Below are positions 7,581-15,076 of a stretch of DNA of 64,000 nt, in pieces (the first letter of the stretch is position 1; every line of letters begins with the position of its first letter). Under the pieces are notes generated by a model, which made no database searches, was not told the DNA's origin, and worked only from the letters and a program-made list of their open reading frames with translations. Position numbers and translations under genes: made by a program. Origin of the DNA: CBDFHJ01 sp965247635 (GTDB lineage Bacteria > Chloroflexota > Dehalococcoidia > Lucifugimonadales > Australimonadaceae); contig CBDFHJ010000010.1 in assembly GCA_965247635.1 (NCBI GenBank), positions 620,001 to 684,000 on the forward strand, written 5' to 3'.

Positions 7581-8321
7581 TCAAGATTGAATGGATGTGC
7601 CACCGATATAAGTAAGGTTCCCTCCCCCACCCCTCCTACTCCCCATTCGGCAGGCCGCGCTCGCGCCATTCGGCAGGCCGCGCTCGCGGCGCACCTCGTC
7701 CACCGTCATGATCCCCGCCTTCACCAGCTCCACGTGGCGCCGCGTCCGCTCCGTCTCGTTCTCCGTCAGCGCTTCGATGACGCTCAGGTCGAAGACCACC
7801 TGCAGGTCCTGCGCTGGGCGTCCCAGCCGAGGCAGCAGGCCCTCGTTGATCTCCCCCTGCAAGAACAGCAGTTCCGGTATGACCGTCTTCTCCCAGAACA
7901 TCCTGCGGGCCTCCTTCACGTTGTTGAACGTGGCGCGCGAGAAGTCCTCCAGCAGCGGCAGCGGTACACCGAACACCCTGGCCACGCTCTCCAACGACCA
8001 GCGCAGGCCGGCAAGCCACTCGATGTCACGCTGGTTCAGCCCCAGCCGCTGCACCGGATGGTCCGGCCCTACGGGACGCAGCGCTCCCAGCGAGTCGCGT
8101 TGGTTCACTACCAGCGGCGGCCGCGACACCGATTCCGCGCGCAGCTTTACCGCGGCGTACACGTCGGCGCTGCTGGCGTAGTACTCCCCATAGACCGACT
8201 GCTGCCACTCGGGGCCCACACCGAAGTCGCCTCGGAACGTCTGCAGTGCCGCCCCCAGCGGCGCGTTAGCTTTGCGCTGCGGCCTTAGCTCGTCCCATAT
8301 CGACTGCAACCTTTGGAACAT
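7581..8321 (-). pseudogene. Phage portal protein, internally deleted and C-terminally altered
   Basis: ATG 8321 follows GGAGGAG and overlaps the stop of the preceding small gene. The 246-residue product has a portal N-terminus (YASSADVYAAVKLRAESVS...DHPVQRL) joined directly to the C-terminal part (GLNQRDIEWLAGLRWSLESVARVFGVP). HK97/SPP1-type portals are normally about 400 residues or more, so roughly 150-200 central residues, including most of the core wing and stem region, are gone in frame near 8043. A 23-bp tandem duplication at 7643-7688 then shifts the end: the natural end RGLPNGE-stop is replaced by about 20 unrelated residues. It is unlikely to form a working portal. Confidence 0.8.
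7643..7688. repeat. 23-bp direct tandem duplication in the portal gene
   Basis: The unit at 7643-7665 is repeated exactly at 7666-7688. Because 23 is not a multiple of three it changes the reading frame at the portal C-terminus. The downstream copy preserves the likely original ending GLPNGE followed by TAG in the alternative frame. Confidence 0.9.
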
Positions 8322-8500
8322 CACTCCTCCTCCTTCTTCGTGAGGTGGGACCAGAGCCAAACGTACCAACACACGGCCCACACTCCGCCCATGGTTGTCA
8401 CCTGCCAGCCTAAGCCCACGTACGTGACCGCCAGCACGGGTCCAAGCGGCGCCAAACCCAGCGCCCACAACAGCGCGGCGAGCTCGGCCGGCGCCTTCAC
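8321..8500 (-). CDS. Small two-helix membrane protein in the phage module
   Basis: GTG 8500 overlaps the shifted-frame stop of the terminase (GTGA). The frame ends in an ATGA overlap with the portal start, so all three genes look translationally coupled. The 59-residue product has two hydrophobic segments (about 6-31 and 36-52) and a charged tail, SHLTKKEEE. Size and topology would suit a holin-like or other small phage membrane protein, but no family is recognised. A terminase reading frame shifted by one base runs into this gene, which hides it inside a longer apparent ORF. Confidence 0.55.
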   Translation of the reverse strand: MKAPAELAALLWALGLAPLGPVLAVTYVGLGWQVTTMGGVWAVCWYVWLWSHLTKKEEE

Positions 8501-9871
8501 AGCCACAACCCCAACGATGGCGGCTCCATGAAGGCCAAGGCCAGCGCGTCCGCCTTGTCCGGCGACGGCATTCCCCGGCTGCGCATATGGCCCCTTGTCC
8601 TCAATTTGCACCAGACCGCTGCTGGTGAAGTCGTAGCGCAGCCCCACCACCTGGCCGATCAGCTCGGCGTCGTTGGGGATGGCGATCTCCCCGTCCAAGA
8701 ACCGACGCCGCAGCGCCCAGAACACCTCCGAGCGTTTGTTCAAGAATCGCTCTGGGTTTCGGGACCTGGAACCCACCTGGACCTCTACCACTGGCTGGCC
8801 CAGCTCCCGCAACCGGTCCACCACTCCGCCGCCAACCCCGACCGCGTCCACGAACACCGCTTGGACCTGACGCTCCCGCACCAGGTCCACCACTCGGCCT
8901 ACCACCTGCATGGTGTCCGCCTGGATGAGCTGCCAGAGCTGCTCGACTCGGTTGCCTCGTCGAAGGCAGAAGACCGTCTTGTCCGATCCAAACCTGGCGA
9001 CGTCCACCCCCATGTAGCAAGGAAGGTCTGAGTCAGCCGAAGTTGCGGTCCACCTGGCCACCGCCTCCGTGACCGGTTTCAGCGAAATGAGGGTGTCTTC
9101 AAGGGCTTCGGGGAACTCGCCCAGGACCGACGCCTTGTACATGGGGTTCTCCTCACCCCACTCCTTGCGGCGCTCCTCGATGTCCTGCAACGTGGTCATG
9201 CCCGGCTTCACGTCCTCTCGTTCCTCTTGAACGTTGGGCGTGTCGTAGGCGGAGATGCCGATGCACGCGTACAGCTCCCGCTTGGTGTGGTGCGAGTCGT
9301 AGAACTCGCCGGAGAGCGTGAGCGGATTGCCGGTCAACACCAGCAGCCGAGGGTTCAAGCGCTTGAGCGCGTCCATACGCTCCTGGGCCACCGCGTGGGC
9401 TTCCGTCACCACCACCAGGAGGTTGGGCGAGTGAAACCCTTGCAGGTTGTACGGATGGTCGGTGGAAAACCCAAGGGCGAATCGTTCGTCGTTGATCACG
9501 TACCGCGCCGTATACATCTGCCCTCGCAGCCCGCTCGCCACCCCATGCGCGATCCGCATCTCTCGCCATACCACCTCCTCTACCTGCCGTTGCGTAGGGC
9601 CCGTCACGATGGCCTTGGCCTTGCTACGTGTCCCGATCCACCAGAGCACGATGCGCGCCGCGGCCCAATCCTTGCCGGAGCCGTTGCATCCCACCACTGA
9701 AACGCGGCGGTTGGTGGCCGCGGCCTGAAACATCTCCTCCTGCTTGGCGTAGGGCGTGCCGCTAGCGCTCAGCACGTCATTTACAAACCCCAGGGGGTCA
9801 TTCCTATATCGCCGAGACAGGCCGTTGCTACCATTGGGGACCTTTTCCTTGCTCCGCTCTGGGCTAGTCAC
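8497..9871 (-). pseudogene. terL: Phage terminase large subunit, frameshifted near the C-terminus
   Basis: Start GTG 9871 follows AGAGGAG. The ATPase has Walker A GCNGSGKDWAA (about 61-71) and Walker B LLVVVTEAH (E158). The nuclease domain begins near YMGVDVARFGSDKT, followed by DAVGVGGGVVDRL. After LVQIEDKG the frame is lost; one frame over it continues as HMRSRGMPSPDKADALALAFM, the usual terminase ending. The shift lies in a run of four C at 8591-8594 (plus strand), where three would restore the frame. The repaired protein would be about 456 residues. TerL packages DNA into heads. The lesion is either real or a homopolymer error. Confidence 0.85.
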
Positions 9872-9984
9872 CTACTTGCTCCTCTGACGTCACGTCGAGA
9901 TCCTCCAAAGGGAGTTGAGGTTAGGACACCGTTGGTAAGGCTCCTCATTCGTTTGCGCCTCGCGTTGGAGTCATTAGCCCCAAA

Positions 9985-10024
9985 AAGAAGCGGAGCGAGC
10001 CATCAGCGGCTCGCTCCGCTTCTT
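9985..10024 (-). terminator. Strong stem-loop terminator after the early small genes
   Basis: A perfect 17-bp stem (AAGAAGCGGAGCGAGCC and its complement) surrounds the loop ATCAGC. On the minus strand the stem ends in CTTCTTTTTGGGG. It closes the small operon at 10079-10425 before the terminase gene; it may also work on the plus strand. Confidence 0.8.
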
Positions 10025-10078
10025 CTTCCTTGGACTGCACCACGGACTTGGTGCCCGCGGCGGTCGCCCCACTCTTAG

Positions 10079-10243
10079 CTAATCGTGCTCTCCAACGCTC
10101 CTTCTTCCGTCCTCACACCACGTGTGCTTGCAGAAGATGCACATGAACACCGCGTGCCCTTCCTGCGGGAAGCGGTTGAGCTCCCTGGCGCCGCGGCTGC
10201 CGCACCGAGGACACCTCAGCCGCTCATGAACGATCCCAGGCAT
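10079..10243 (-). CDS. Small zinc-ribbon protein
   Basis: The 54-residue product has two CxxC knuckles, CPRCG (11-14) and CIFC (35-38), with HTWC following, as in zinc-ribbon proteins. It starts at ATG 10243, 8 nt after the stop of the upstream small gene, so the two are co-transcribed towards the terminator at 9985. Its place before the terminase suggests a phage early or HNH/regulator-associated protein, but the family is not identified. It could bind nucleic acid; that is inference only. Confidence 0.55.
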   Translation of the reverse strand: MPGIVHERLRCPRCGSRGARELNRFPQEGHAVFMCIFCKHTWCEDGRRSVGEHD

Positions 10244-10251
10244 CCCGTGCC

Positions 10252-10425
10252 CTAGCCAGCCCTGACCGGGATGGCAATGACTACGGGGGCTAGGGGCCAG
10301 GCCAGGGCCAGGTCTATGAGCCGCATCGGCCCCGTGGGCTGCCGCTCCTGAAGCAAGAGCGCCAGCTGCAGATACTGAGGCCGGTAAGCGTATCGGGGCC
10401 ACTCCCACCAAGGCGTTGATGGCAT
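10252..10425 (-). CDS. Small hydrophobic phage-module protein
   Basis: ATG 10425 has AGGAGG 8 nt upstream, better than ATG 10443 or 10500. The 57-residue product starts with a Trp/Tyr-rich stretch (PSTPWWEWPRYAYRPQY) and ends in a hydrophobic segment (LIDLALAWPLAPVVIAIPV). No family is recognised. It is the first gene downstream of the GAACAAATGTTC dyad, so it is probably under phage repressor or LexA control together with the zinc-ribbon gene. Confidence 0.45.
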   Translation of the reverse strand: MPSTPWWEWPRYAYRPQYLQLALLLQERQPTGPMRLIDLALAWPLAPVVIAIPVRAG

Positions 10426-10494
10426 CGGCGCGCCTCCTTGCATGCGATACCGAAAGGCTGCCACAGGCGGTGGCCACCGCGCCAGGGTGAACCG

Positions 10495-10506
10495 GAACAA
10501 ATGTTC
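10495..10506. promoter_or_regulatory. SOS-box-like dyad GAACAAATGTTC
   Basis: The site fits the central 12 bases of the Gram-positive LexA box (GAACRNRYGTTY). It lies 70 bp upstream of the leftward small-gene operon. An AT-rich TTATTATAG follows. It may equally be the operator of the XRE repressor encoded at 10679. Confidence 0.5.
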
Positions 10507-10593
10507 TATTATTATAGACGCTTCCCGTTAGCCAGCTGCGTCTCACGTCCTCAGGTCCAAGGGGTGCGTGCACCGGCGCTCCTTTGTCACTAA

Positions 10594-10605
10594 AACATAT
10601 GTTCT
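10594..10605. promoter_or_regulatory. Second SOS-like site AACATATGTTCT
   Basis: The perfect 10-bp palindrome AACATATGTT followed by CT lacks only the leading GA of CGAACATATGTTCG-type boxes. It lies 75-85 bp upstream of the repressor start, in the same divergent intergenic region as the first dyad. Confidence 0.45.
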
Positions 10606-10623
10606 GTTCCCGACATGACTACC

Positions 10624-10662
10624 TACAACACGTCACAGCCGACCTGTCAACATCGTGTTGTA
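10624..10662. promoter_or_regulatory. Nine-base inverted repeat upstream of the repressor
   Basis: TACAACACG (10624-10632) and CGTGTTGTA (10654-10662) are exact inverted copies separated by 21 bases. The second arm lies about 16 bp before ATG 10679. It is suited to a dimeric autoregulator or to an mRNA leader hairpin. Confidence 0.45.
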
Positions 10663-10678
10663 CAATGCCGTCGCGCAG

Positions 10679-11032
10679 ATGACAGACCAGCACCCCCTCA
10701 TCCACTTCCTTCAGCAGTGGCTTCGCGACCGAAACGCCACCCAGCTTTGGCTGGCCCAGCGGGCTGGTATCGCCCACAGCACCCTCAGCGCCCTCTTCGT
10801 TCGCGAGATCATCCCGCGTCCCTCTACGCTGAAGAAGCTGGCCACGGCCATGGGCATCCCGGTAGGCCAGCTCCTGGTCTTGGCAGGCCACATCACCGAG
10901 GAGGAGTTCCAGGTCCCCATCCGCCAGCCTGACCTCGCCCGTCTCTACGACATCGGCGAGCTGACTGACGAAGAGTGGGAGCAGGTCCGCGACTTCGCGC
11001 GATACGTTCGGAGCAAACGCCGTACCCCTTAA
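10679..11032 (+). CDS. XRE-family helix-turn-helix repressor
   Basis: The 117-residue product has an N-terminal HTH domain (TQLWLAQRAGIAHSTLSALF, about 20-40) and LKKLATAMGIPVGQLL as the following helices, and a shorter acidic C-terminus (ELTDEEWEQVRDFARYV). GTG 10655 is a longer alternative start. With the ImmA-like protein next to it and divergent leftward phage genes, it looks like the lysogeny repressor of the prophage. Likely targets are the dyads at 10495, 10594 and 7521-7563. Confidence 0.85.
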   Translation: MTDQHPLIHFLQQWLRDRNATQLWLAQRAGIAHSTLSALFVREIIPRPSTLKKLATAMGIPVGQLLVLAGHITEEEFQVPIRQPDLARLYDIGELTDEEWEQVRDFARYVRSKRRTP

Positions 11033-11195
11033 CCTCCTTGCTTGTGCTGGCACCCCCCTCTTACCCATCTCCCCCACCCGAAAGTGCCCCTTCGGTCCTT
11101 CCATCTGACATCCCGCCCTGGCACTTCGCGATACCCAAGCAGACAGTACGGAGAACGTACTGCTTGACCTGCCATGGAGCCTAAGGGGGGCCGAG

Positions 11196-11666
11196 ATGAT
11201 TGGTCTGAAGCTGGGATGGCAGCTGGCCCGCACCCTGGAAACGAAGCCGCCCTTGGACCTGGCACCTCTGCTAGAACGCCTGGACTTGGAGGTTACCCGC
11301 TGGCGTTTTCAGGGCAGGCTTCGAGAGGTCATCGTCGACGGCGTCATCGGGATCGATGACCGCCTGCCCGACCCATGGGTCCGGTGGCTCACCGCCCATG
11401 CCATTGGCCACCACCTCCTCCACACCGGGACCTGGCTTTACCTGGCCGCTTGGCAATGGGTGAGCCGCTTCAAGGCGGAGCGCCAGGCCGAAGAGTTTGC
11501 CGCGGGCCTGCTCGTCCCACCAAAGCCACCATGGCCCGCCCTTGGCCCCGTCACCATGGCCCACCGCTTGGGCATTCCGGAGTGCAAGGCGGCATGGGCA
11601 AAAGGGGCTTGGGACGTACAGCGGGAGCACCTCCCCTGGACCGCCTTCGATAGAGAGGAATACTGA
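11196..11666 (+). CDS. ImmA/IrrE-family protein with altered active site
   Basis: The 156-residue product shows the COG2856 pattern: an N-terminal region, TAHAIGHHLLHTG (66-78) in place of the zinc HExxH helix, and the downstream KAERQAEEFAAGLLVPP helix carrying the third ligand. H68 and H72 are kept, but the catalytic Glu is Ala (HAIGH). In ICEBs1 and related phages ImmA cleaves the neighbouring repressor. Here the fold is conserved but proteolysis is doubtful. An imperfect hairpin at about 11138-11166 separates it from the repressor gene. The C-terminal part resembles the usual ImmA helical tail. Confidence 0.75.
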   Translation: MIGLKLGWQLARTLETKPPLDLAPLLERLDLEVTRWRFQGRLREVIVDGVIGIDDRLPDPWVRWLTAHAIGHHLLHTGTWLYLAAWQWVSRFKAERQAEEFAAGLLVPPKPPWPALGPVTMAHRLGIPECKAAWAKGAWDVQREHLPWTAFDREEY

Positions 11667-11667
11667 A

Positions 11668-11800
11668 GGCTGATGAAAAAGGGGAGTGTAGAGGGGCGGA
11701 GCCCCTTTGCCGGGAGTCTGAGGGTGTCCCTCAGATATAAATTTCCCCCCTTCCTGGCCAGGAAGGGGGTCAGGGGGATGGTCGAAAGGGTTTTTCAGTA
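11668..11800. repeat. Dispersed repeat, copy A
   Basis: It opens with AGGCTGATGAAAAAGGGGAG and closes with GGTCGAAAGGGTTTTTCAGTAC, giving imperfect terminal inverted repeats around a GC-rich core (GGGGCGGAGCCCC, CTTCCTGGCCAGGAAG). Copies B (14760), C (25248) and D (46724) share both ends. There is no coding capacity. The element ends at the 3' end of the PPOX gene and may act as a shared terminator. Confidence 0.75.
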
Positions 11801-11802
11801 CC

Positions 11803-12222
11803 CTACTGGAATCGAATTCCGTTAACGTGGTCGGGACTGACCATCACCGCCGCCCGCCGCTCAGCCTTCATCACCCAGTCGTACTCCTCAAAGTCCGAGT
11901 GGCGGCCACCGGCAGCCATATAGACCTCCCGCAGCATTATCCGTAGCTCCTCAGGGTCGGTGTTATCCCATCCCTGGACCGTCGCCATCCCCGCTACCAC
12001 GACATAGCCCCGCCAGTTGTCCGCCGCCGTGAGCACGCTGCACCGTGGGTCCCTGCGCAGGTTCGCTAACTTAGCCGTGTCCCCTCGGACCACGAACGCC
12101 ATGGTGCCCTTGTAGGGTCCGCCGGACACGATGCTCATTTGGGCCGCGCCCGAGCGGCGGAACGTGGTCACTACCGCCCGGTGGTTGGCTTGCAGGAAAG
12201 GAAGCGCGTCGCTGAACTCCAT
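11803..12222 (-). CDS. PPOX-class flavin/F420-dependent oxidoreductase
   Basis: This 139-residue split-barrel protein has the pattern AVVTTFRRSGAAQMSIVSGG near the N-terminus, LANLRRDPRCSVLT in the middle and a C-terminal EEYDWVMKAERRAAVMVSP. This is the arrangement of 'TIGR03618-like' F420-dependent PPOX proteins. Such proteins bind F420 or FMN and reduce diverse substrates or act in cofactor handling. The protein at 45347-45772 is a clear paralog. Substrate is unknown. It is transcribed away from the truncated PPOX gene at 12353. Confidence 0.8.
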   Translation of the reverse strand: MEFSDALPFLQANHRAVVTTFRRSGAAQMSIVSGGPYKGTMAFVVRGDTAKLANLRRDPRCSVLTAADNWRGYVVVAGMATVQGWDNTDPEELRIMLREVYMAAGGRHSDFEEYDWVMKAERRAAVMVSPDHVNGIRFQ

Positions 12223-12352
12223 AGCTTCTCCTTAGTGGGTCAGTATGCGCTATCAGCATACTAAGCACCTGCGGATGTATCCACACCTTCAGGCTTGCCG
12301 CCCCACTCGTTCGGCCCTATTCTTCTTTACGAGCACCCTCGAAAGGACCCCA

Positions 12353-12637
12353 ATGATCGCCCTGACTCACGAGATGCGTGATCACATCGACAACGCCAGG
12401 GCTAACGGAAAGCCGTGCCTTCTCGCCACCGCTTCGGGCGACGGTTACCCAGGCATCGGCTACCGTGGCAGCATGCTCGTGTATGACGATGAGCACCTGA
12501 CGTACTGGGAGTGGAGCCGCGAGAGCGGCCTTGAGCACCTGAGAGAGAATCCCCACGTGGCCGTGCTCATCCGAGTAGACCTGATCATGAATTTCGGCAG
12601 CACCGTCATTCAACAAAGGGAGCCATCAGCAAGCTGA
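12353..12637 (+). CDS. Pyridoxamine-phosphate-oxidase-like protein, shortened
   Basis: ATG 12353 follows GAAAGGACC. The 94-residue product begins like a PPOX protein (LTHEMRDHIDNARANGKPCLLATASGDGYP...RGSMLVYDDEHLTYWEW...LRENPHVAVLIRVD) and ends VIQQREPSAS. Related proteins are about 130-150 residues. The strand after ENPHVAV seems to jump straight to the final LIRVDLI-type strand, so an in-frame internal loss of roughly 35-50 residues is likely. Cofactor binding may be lost. It is either a decaying gene or a minimal variant. Confidence 0.55.
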   Translation: MIALTHEMRDHIDNARANGKPCLLATASGDGYPGIGYRGSMLVYDDEHLTYWEWSRESGLEHLRENPHVAVLIRVDLIMNFGSTVIQQREPSAS

Positions 12638-12679
12638 AACCACACTGTGGCATCGGGTACGATCACCTGTCCTGCAGAG

Positions 12680-13270
12680 CTAAGTACCTAGCGGCCACTC
12701 CTTGAGTATCTCGTATACCGCCCCCGACGGCGTCAGCGTGCTCCGTATCAGGCTCACCGACCCTACACGGAACGCTGGACCCTCCGACACTTCGATACTC
12801 TGTAGCGTAGCCGTCAGGTGCTCCCCCTCCTCCCGAGTCAGCGGGTGGCGCACCCTTGCCAGCGTCAGGTGCGGCGTGAACTGGCGGGTTTCTTTCGGAA
12901 AGCCCAGCTCCGCAGCGGCTTCCTCCACGGCGTGCTGTACCCCCGCGAGCGCCTCCAGGCCACCCTCTAGACCGACCCACACCACTCGTGGCGCCCGCCC
13001 GTTGGGGAAGGTGCCCACTTCGGAGAGTTGCAGCTCAAATGGCGCGCAGCCGGACACTGCCCGCGCCAGCCTGTCGCCTATCTCGGACGCCTGCTGCACC
13101 GGAACGTCACCCAGAAACTTCAGCGTTAGGTGAACACCGTCGATGCCCACCCAACGCAACGGACCGGTAATCGCCGCCTTGAGCCGCTCCAACGTCTGGT
13201 GCAGCGCCCTCCGCGCCTCCGGCGGCAGCTCCGCCGCGACGAATAGACGGAGCACTTGCCCTTCCTTCAT
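12680..13270 (-). CDS. thpR: RNA 2',3'-cyclic phosphodiesterase (2H family)
   Basis: This 196-residue protein starts at ATG 13270, which overlaps the mug stop by 4 bp. It has the two His-x-Thr motifs of the 2H phosphoesterase fold, HLTLKF (47-52) and HLTLAR (134-139), and the typical opening RLFVAAELPPEARRAL. ThpR opens 2',3'-cyclic phosphate ends of RNA to 2'-phosphate; physiological substrates are not settled. Length and both catalytic motifs match the family. It forms a two-gene operon with the uracil-DNA glycosylase. Confidence 0.88.
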   Translation of the reverse strand: MKEGQVLRLFVAAELPPEARRALHQTLERLKAAITGPLRWVGIDGVHLTLKFLGDVPVQQASEIGDRLARAVSGCAPFELQLSEVGTFPNGRAPRVVWVGLEGGLEALAGVQHAVEEAAAELGFPKETRQFTPHLTLARVRHPLTREEGEHLTATLQSIEVSEGPAFRVGSVSLIRSTLTPSGAVYEILKEWPLGT

Positions 13271-13812
13271 GTCCGTGCCTTCGCTGCACGGTCGCGGTAC
13301 TCGCCCAGGCGTCGATACCACTCCGCGAGGGTATCCAGCGAGAAGGCAGCATTGGCTGGGCTGGGACTGGGCACCACGAACACGCGGCTCGTGCCGACGA
13401 GGCGTTCCTGGCCCCCCAGGCGGGGCGCTACCTTCGTGCCTTCGGCGTATTGCAGGTAGTTTCGATAGCCCGTGATGCCATTGAAGCAGACGACCATCGG
13501 CTGGAAGAGGAGTAGCTTCTCCTGAAGCACCGGCACGCCCTGGCGATAGTCCGCCGCCCGCAGGTTGGACGCGCTGTTGGTCGCCCGCTTGACCACGTCC
13601 GTGAAGCCGATCCCAAATTCGTGCATCCTGACGTCGTCTTCTGGGCCGAGCTCTCCTCCTCCGTGTACCAGCCCCGACCGGTTCAGCGCTGGCCAGAAGC
13701 GGTTCTGGGGCGTCGCAAAGTAGCGGCCTACCCGGGCTGAGTAGGCACCGGGATTGATGCCCACGAAGACGATCTGTAGGCCATGCGTAAGGTAGTCGGG
13801 TAGGGTGTCCAC
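13267..13812 (-). CDS. mug: G:T/U mismatch-specific DNA glycosylase
   Basis: This 181-residue protein has IVFVGINPGAYSA (13-25), the GINPG water-activating motif of the Mug/TDG branch. It also has RFWPALNRSGL and a C-terminal VPSPSPANAAFS corresponding to the NPSPSN-type intercalation loop, here with VPSPS replacing NPSGL. It removes uracil or thymine opposite G during base excision repair. Start GTG 13812 is preceded by a weak ribosome binding site. It is translationally coupled to thpR. Confidence 0.85.
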   Translation of the reverse strand: MDTLPDYLTHGLQIVFVGINPGAYSARVGRYFATPQNRFWPALNRSGLVHGGGELGPEDDVRMHEFGIGFTDVVKRATNSASNLRAADYRQGVPVLQEKLLLFQPMVVCFNGITGYRNYLQYAEGTKVAPRLGGQERLVGTSRVFVVPSPSPANAAFSLDTLAEWYRRLGEYRDRAAKART

Positions 13813-13863
13813 TGCCTGTCACCCGGAGTCACGATTTGTGAAGACGAAGGGCCACCCTCCGCG

Positions 13864-14706
13864 TTAGGTCTCCCGACCCAACAGCCGTTCCGCGTTGCCG
13901 TGCAGCACCGCCTCCGCGTCCGCCGCGTCCAGCGCCGCCAGGGCCTGCTGGACTACCCGTTCGGCCCGTACCAGCGGGTAGTCTGACCCAAACAGCAGGT
14001 GTTCGGCTCCCACGGCCTGTACCACCACGGGGAAGACGTCCTGGACGTAGAGGAGTGGCGTCGTCGCCGTATCGAAGTAGACGTTTTTCAGCGCGGTCTT
14101 CACCTCGGGCATCAGCCCATAGAAGGGCAGGCCTCCTCCCCAGTGGGCGCAGATGATGGCCGCATCCTGATATCGCGCGATGAACGCCATCAGCGTGGCC
14201 GGGGCCGTGTATCCCTTGCCCGGGTACGCATGCCCTACCGGCTCCGAGCCGTGGACCAGCACGGGCAGCCCATGCTGCCGCGCCAACGCCATCAGCGGGT
14301 CCAGGCACGGGTCCTTCGCCAGGTCCACCCCCTGGCTGCTGGGATGCAGCTCACCGATGCCCACCGCGCCCTGGCTCGCGCATCGCTCCACTTCGGCCAA
14401 CGCAGCGTCTCCCCATCCTGGGTGGACGCTGCAAAAGGGGATGATGCGGCCAGGAAACTGACGTGCCGCCTCTAGGAGGTAGTCGTTCGACTCCCGCGCT
14501 ACGTCCTTGTCGCACCAACCGTAGCCCAGCACCACGGAGGCATCTATGCCGTCGGCGTCCATGGCCTCCACCAGCTCTTCGGCCGTTGCCATGGCTGCGC
14601 TATCCCGGCTGAAGAGCGCCCCGAACGTGGCATCCCGTCCTCGCAGGAGCTCCCGTTTGTCACGGAACGACGGGGGGAGAACGTGGGTGTGAAAGTCGAT
14701 AACCAA
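13864..14706 (-). CDS. Amidohydrolase-2 family metal-dependent hydrolase
   Basis: The 280-residue TIM-barrel protein begins with the metal motif DFHTHVLP (4-11). It continues with GIGELHP, a LPVLVHGSE strand, ICAHWGGGLPFY and the terminal metal-binding LLFGSDYPL. These are the hallmarks of PF04909 enzymes, such as ACMSD-like decarboxylases and lactone hydrolases. The reaction cannot be specified from sequence. It stands alone, with dispersed repeat B upstream. A role in aromatic degradation alongside the Rieske oxygenases is possible but only inferred. Confidence 0.75.
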   Translation of the reverse strand: MVIDFHTHVLPPSFRDKRELLRGRDATFGALFSRDSAAMATAEELVEAMDADGIDASVVLGYGWCDKDVARESNDYLLEAARQFPGRIIPFCSVHPGWGDAALAEVERCASQGAVGIGELHPSSQGVDLAKDPCLDPLMALARQHGLPVLVHGSEPVGHAYPGKGYTAPATLMAFIARYQDAAIICAHWGGGLPFYGLMPEVKTALKNVYFDTATTPLLYVQDVFPVVVQAVGAEHLLFGSDYPLVRAERVVQQALAALDAADAEAVLHGNAERLLGRET

Positions 14707-14759
14707 GGCACCGCCATCCTTGCAAAGGGTCCCAGACGTGTCAAGCTAACTCCCTTAGC

Positions 14760-14953
14760 AGGGCTATGAACAAAGGGGAGTGCAGAGGGGCGAAGCCCCT
14801 TTGCTGGGAGCCTGAGAGCCTGCCCTGAGCATCGTCGAAGGGGTGTCCCCCAGATATCAATTCATCCCCCTTCCTGGCCAGGCCTGTCCTGAGTGAAGCC
14901 GAAGGGAAGGGGGTCAGGGGGGTGGTCGAAAGGTTTTTTCAGCGCGCTGTTAG
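14760..14953. repeat. Dispersed repeat, copy B
   Basis: It begins AGGGCTATGAACAAAGGGG, includes two CTGAGxxxxGTCGAAGG-type inserts (TGAGCATCGTCGAAGGGG and TGAGTGAAGCCGAAGGG) and ends GTCGAAAGGTTTTTTCAGC. It is longer than copy A because of those inserts. It fills the gap between the amidohydrolase and transketolase genes. Confidence 0.75.
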
Positions 14954-15021
14954 GGGTCCCCGATGGGAATACCGGGGCTCATTTGAAGGACTCTTCTCCC
15001 TCAAAAGACCAGAACATTTCG

Positions 15022-15050
15022 TTGCTCCTGCTACCAGGCCACCCTATAAT
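15022..15050 (+). promoter_or_regulatory. Promoter of the transketolase genes
   Basis: TTGCTC (15022-15027), a 17-nt spacer and a perfect TATAAT (15045-15050) place the RNA start near 15057, 20 nt before GTG 15077. Confidence 0.7.
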
Positions 15051-15076
15051 GGCGCCATCTCCAGCGGAGTTTCACC

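Noticed and set aside
12680..13822. Long 380-residue frame extending thpR upstream
   Set aside because: The extra N-terminus overlaps mug in another frame and lacks domain features; ATG 13270 gives a normal 196-residue ThpR.
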